Shown here: positions 4,966-5,729 of the stretch, in pieces
How positions within the stretch are numbered: position 1 is the stretch's first letter
How the letters are laid out: each line of letters begins with the position of its first letter
From: Deltaproteobacteria bacterium
GTDB taxonomy: Bacteria > Bdellovibrionota_C > UBA2361 > JAAYZI01
Assembly (NCBI GenBank): GCA_012514925.1
Contig: JAAYZI010000043.1
Coordinates: forward strand, 1 to 5,729
Direction: 5' to 3'
DNA length: 5,729 nucleotides
The notes under the pieces: model-generated
The model's database searches: none
Seen by the model: the letters and a program-made list of their open reading frames with translations, nothing else
What the model was told of the DNA's origin: nothing
Made by a program: the position numbers and the translations under genes

Positions 4966-5619
4966 ATGAACGAAGAAAACGGCCACGTTAACGAGCAAAA
5001 CAATCATCAATCTGAGGGTCCATGCTGCTGCAAGCTTCCCTCTAGCTTTGATAAGGAGGCCATTCTGGCAAAACTTAAATCCATTTCAGAACGTGCGATG
5101 GCCGTTCTCACTAATCCCGCGGCTATTTGGACAACCATTCGAGAAGAGCAGGTTTCGATTAAAGATGTGTACATGAATTATTTGATTTTCATGGCGGCGA
5201 TTCCTGCTGTTTGCGAATTTGTGGGCGGCCTTTTCAAAGGCGTACCTTTTTTTAGTAGTCTAATCGGGCATGCTGTCTTGTATCTGCTTGGTCTGGCCGG
5301 GATTTGGCTAACCGCAATTATACTAGAAAAGTTGGCAGTGCAGTTCGAAGGCAGCGCTGAGTTTGATAATACTTTTAAGCTTGTGGCTTATTCCTTAACC
5401 CCCTTCTACGTCGCAGGATTTTTGGCTTTAGTTCAAGTCCCATTTTTTGCGGTGTTGCGGGCTCTTCTATCCCTGTATGGTGCCTTCATACTGTTCAAAG
5501 GCATAGGTGAGATGACTTCGGTACCGGCCGAAAAACAGAACCTCTATTATCTCTTCTCACTGCTTACTCCGGTGGTGATTTTGGCTATTTTAGTCACCGT
5601 TAGCTGGAGCTTTATTTAA
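4966..5619 (+). CDS. Yip1-domain integral membrane protein
   Basis: This 217-residue protein fits the bacterial Yip1 (PF04893-type) family. A soluble N-terminus leads to AVLTNPAAIWTTIREEQVS (46-64), the typical 'tnP...W..I' entry motif. Five hydrophobic segments follow at about 71-90, 98-121, 140-162, 163-182 and 194-216. KLVAYSLTPFYVAG (138-151), LYGAFILFKGIGEM (170-183) and the PAEK loop (187-190) are characteristic. Bacterial members are inner-membrane proteins of unknown role; eukaryotic relatives act in vesicle traffic. The polar N-terminus (1-29) is rich in Asn, Glu and Gln and contains three consecutive cysteines (20-22), not part of the family core. ATG 4966 is well supported by GGGAG (4955-4959) 6 nt upstream. 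It lies 198 bp after fliG. Confidence 0.85.
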   Translation: MNEENGHVNEQNNHQSEGPCCCKLPSSFDKEAILAKLKSISERAMAVLTNPAAIWTTIREEQVSIKDVYMNYLIFMAAIPAVCEFVGGLFKGVPFFSSLIGHAVLYLLGLAGIWLTAIILEKLAVQFEGSAEFDNTFKLVAYSLTPFYVAGFLALVQVPFFAVLRALLSLYGAFILFKGIGEMTSVPAEKQNLYYLFSLLTPVVILAILVTVSWSFI

Positions 5620-5703
5620 AGTCGTTTCTAAAAACTGTATGCGGGGGTAGCTACAGCTCACAAAAATTTTCGTTTTCGGCCCCGACAATATCACAGGGCT
5701 ATC

Positions 5704-5727
5704 TTTACTTTCTCCAGAGAAAGTAAA
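5704..5727. promoter_or_regulatory. 24-bp palindrome, copy 2 of the ACTTTCTCC element
   Basis: The core ACTTTCTCCAGAGAAAGT (5707-5724) differs from the copy at 3597-3614 by one base. Three further T/A pairs extend it to two 11-bp arms around a central CA. It lies 84 bp after the Yip1-domain gene and is probably upstream of a gene outside the window. On the plus strand the arm is followed by A, not T, so it is not an intrinsic terminator. Confidence 0.55.
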
Positions 5728-5729
5728 AA

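Noticed and set aside
5704..5727. Palindrome as intrinsic terminator of the Yip1-domain gene
   Set aside because: The stem is AT-rich with almost no loop and is followed by A rather than T on the plus strand.

Overview
The window suggests a flagellated Gram-negative bacterium. It encodes a complete flagellar switch protein FliG, inner-membrane proteins and a MurU-like nucleotidyltransferase. A perfect sigma-54 promoter and a sigma-28-like site are also visible. The small protein with a PFSF...LDLDP motif is of a kind I associate with Deltaproteobacteria-like lineages. I cannot name the genus from this sequence.

Layout, left to right. A 5'-truncated sulfatase/alkaline-phosphatase-superfamily gene (1-966, +) converges on a DUF457/YdjM-type membrane protein gene (1005-1583, -). 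Next comes a 630-bp stretch without a protein gene (1584-2213), dense in signals. It holds a 117-bp imperfect inverted repeat (1624-1740) and, on the minus strand, a strong intrinsic terminator (1792-1827) with a perfect sigma-54 promoter (1897-1913). An enhancer-like palindrome (2004-2022) lies about 127 bp upstream of the predicted start, and a nested stem-loop (2065-2134) follows. I see nothing clear in 1934-2003, 2023-2064 or 2135-2190. Then come a small conserved hypothetical (2214-2540, +), a probable 60-residue membrane protein (2614-2796, +) and a sugar nucleotidyltransferase gene (2801-3526, -). A 239-bp divergent spacer with a perfect 18-bp palindrome, a dispersed 17-mer and a sigma-28-like promoter precedes fliG (3766-4767, +). 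A Yip1-domain membrane protein (4966-5619, +) follows, and a second copy of the palindrome lies at the right edge (5704-5727).

The protein genes look like ordinary housekeeping or envelope functions that do not form one operon. The item that deserves attention is in the large gap. A sigma-54 promoter faces an intrinsic terminator with no reading frame between them, which predicts an orphan small RNA of about 95 nt whose first hairpin exposes a C-rich loop. Sigma-54 and sigma-28 signals near fliG make a flagellar or envelope link conceivable, but nothing in the sequence proves it.
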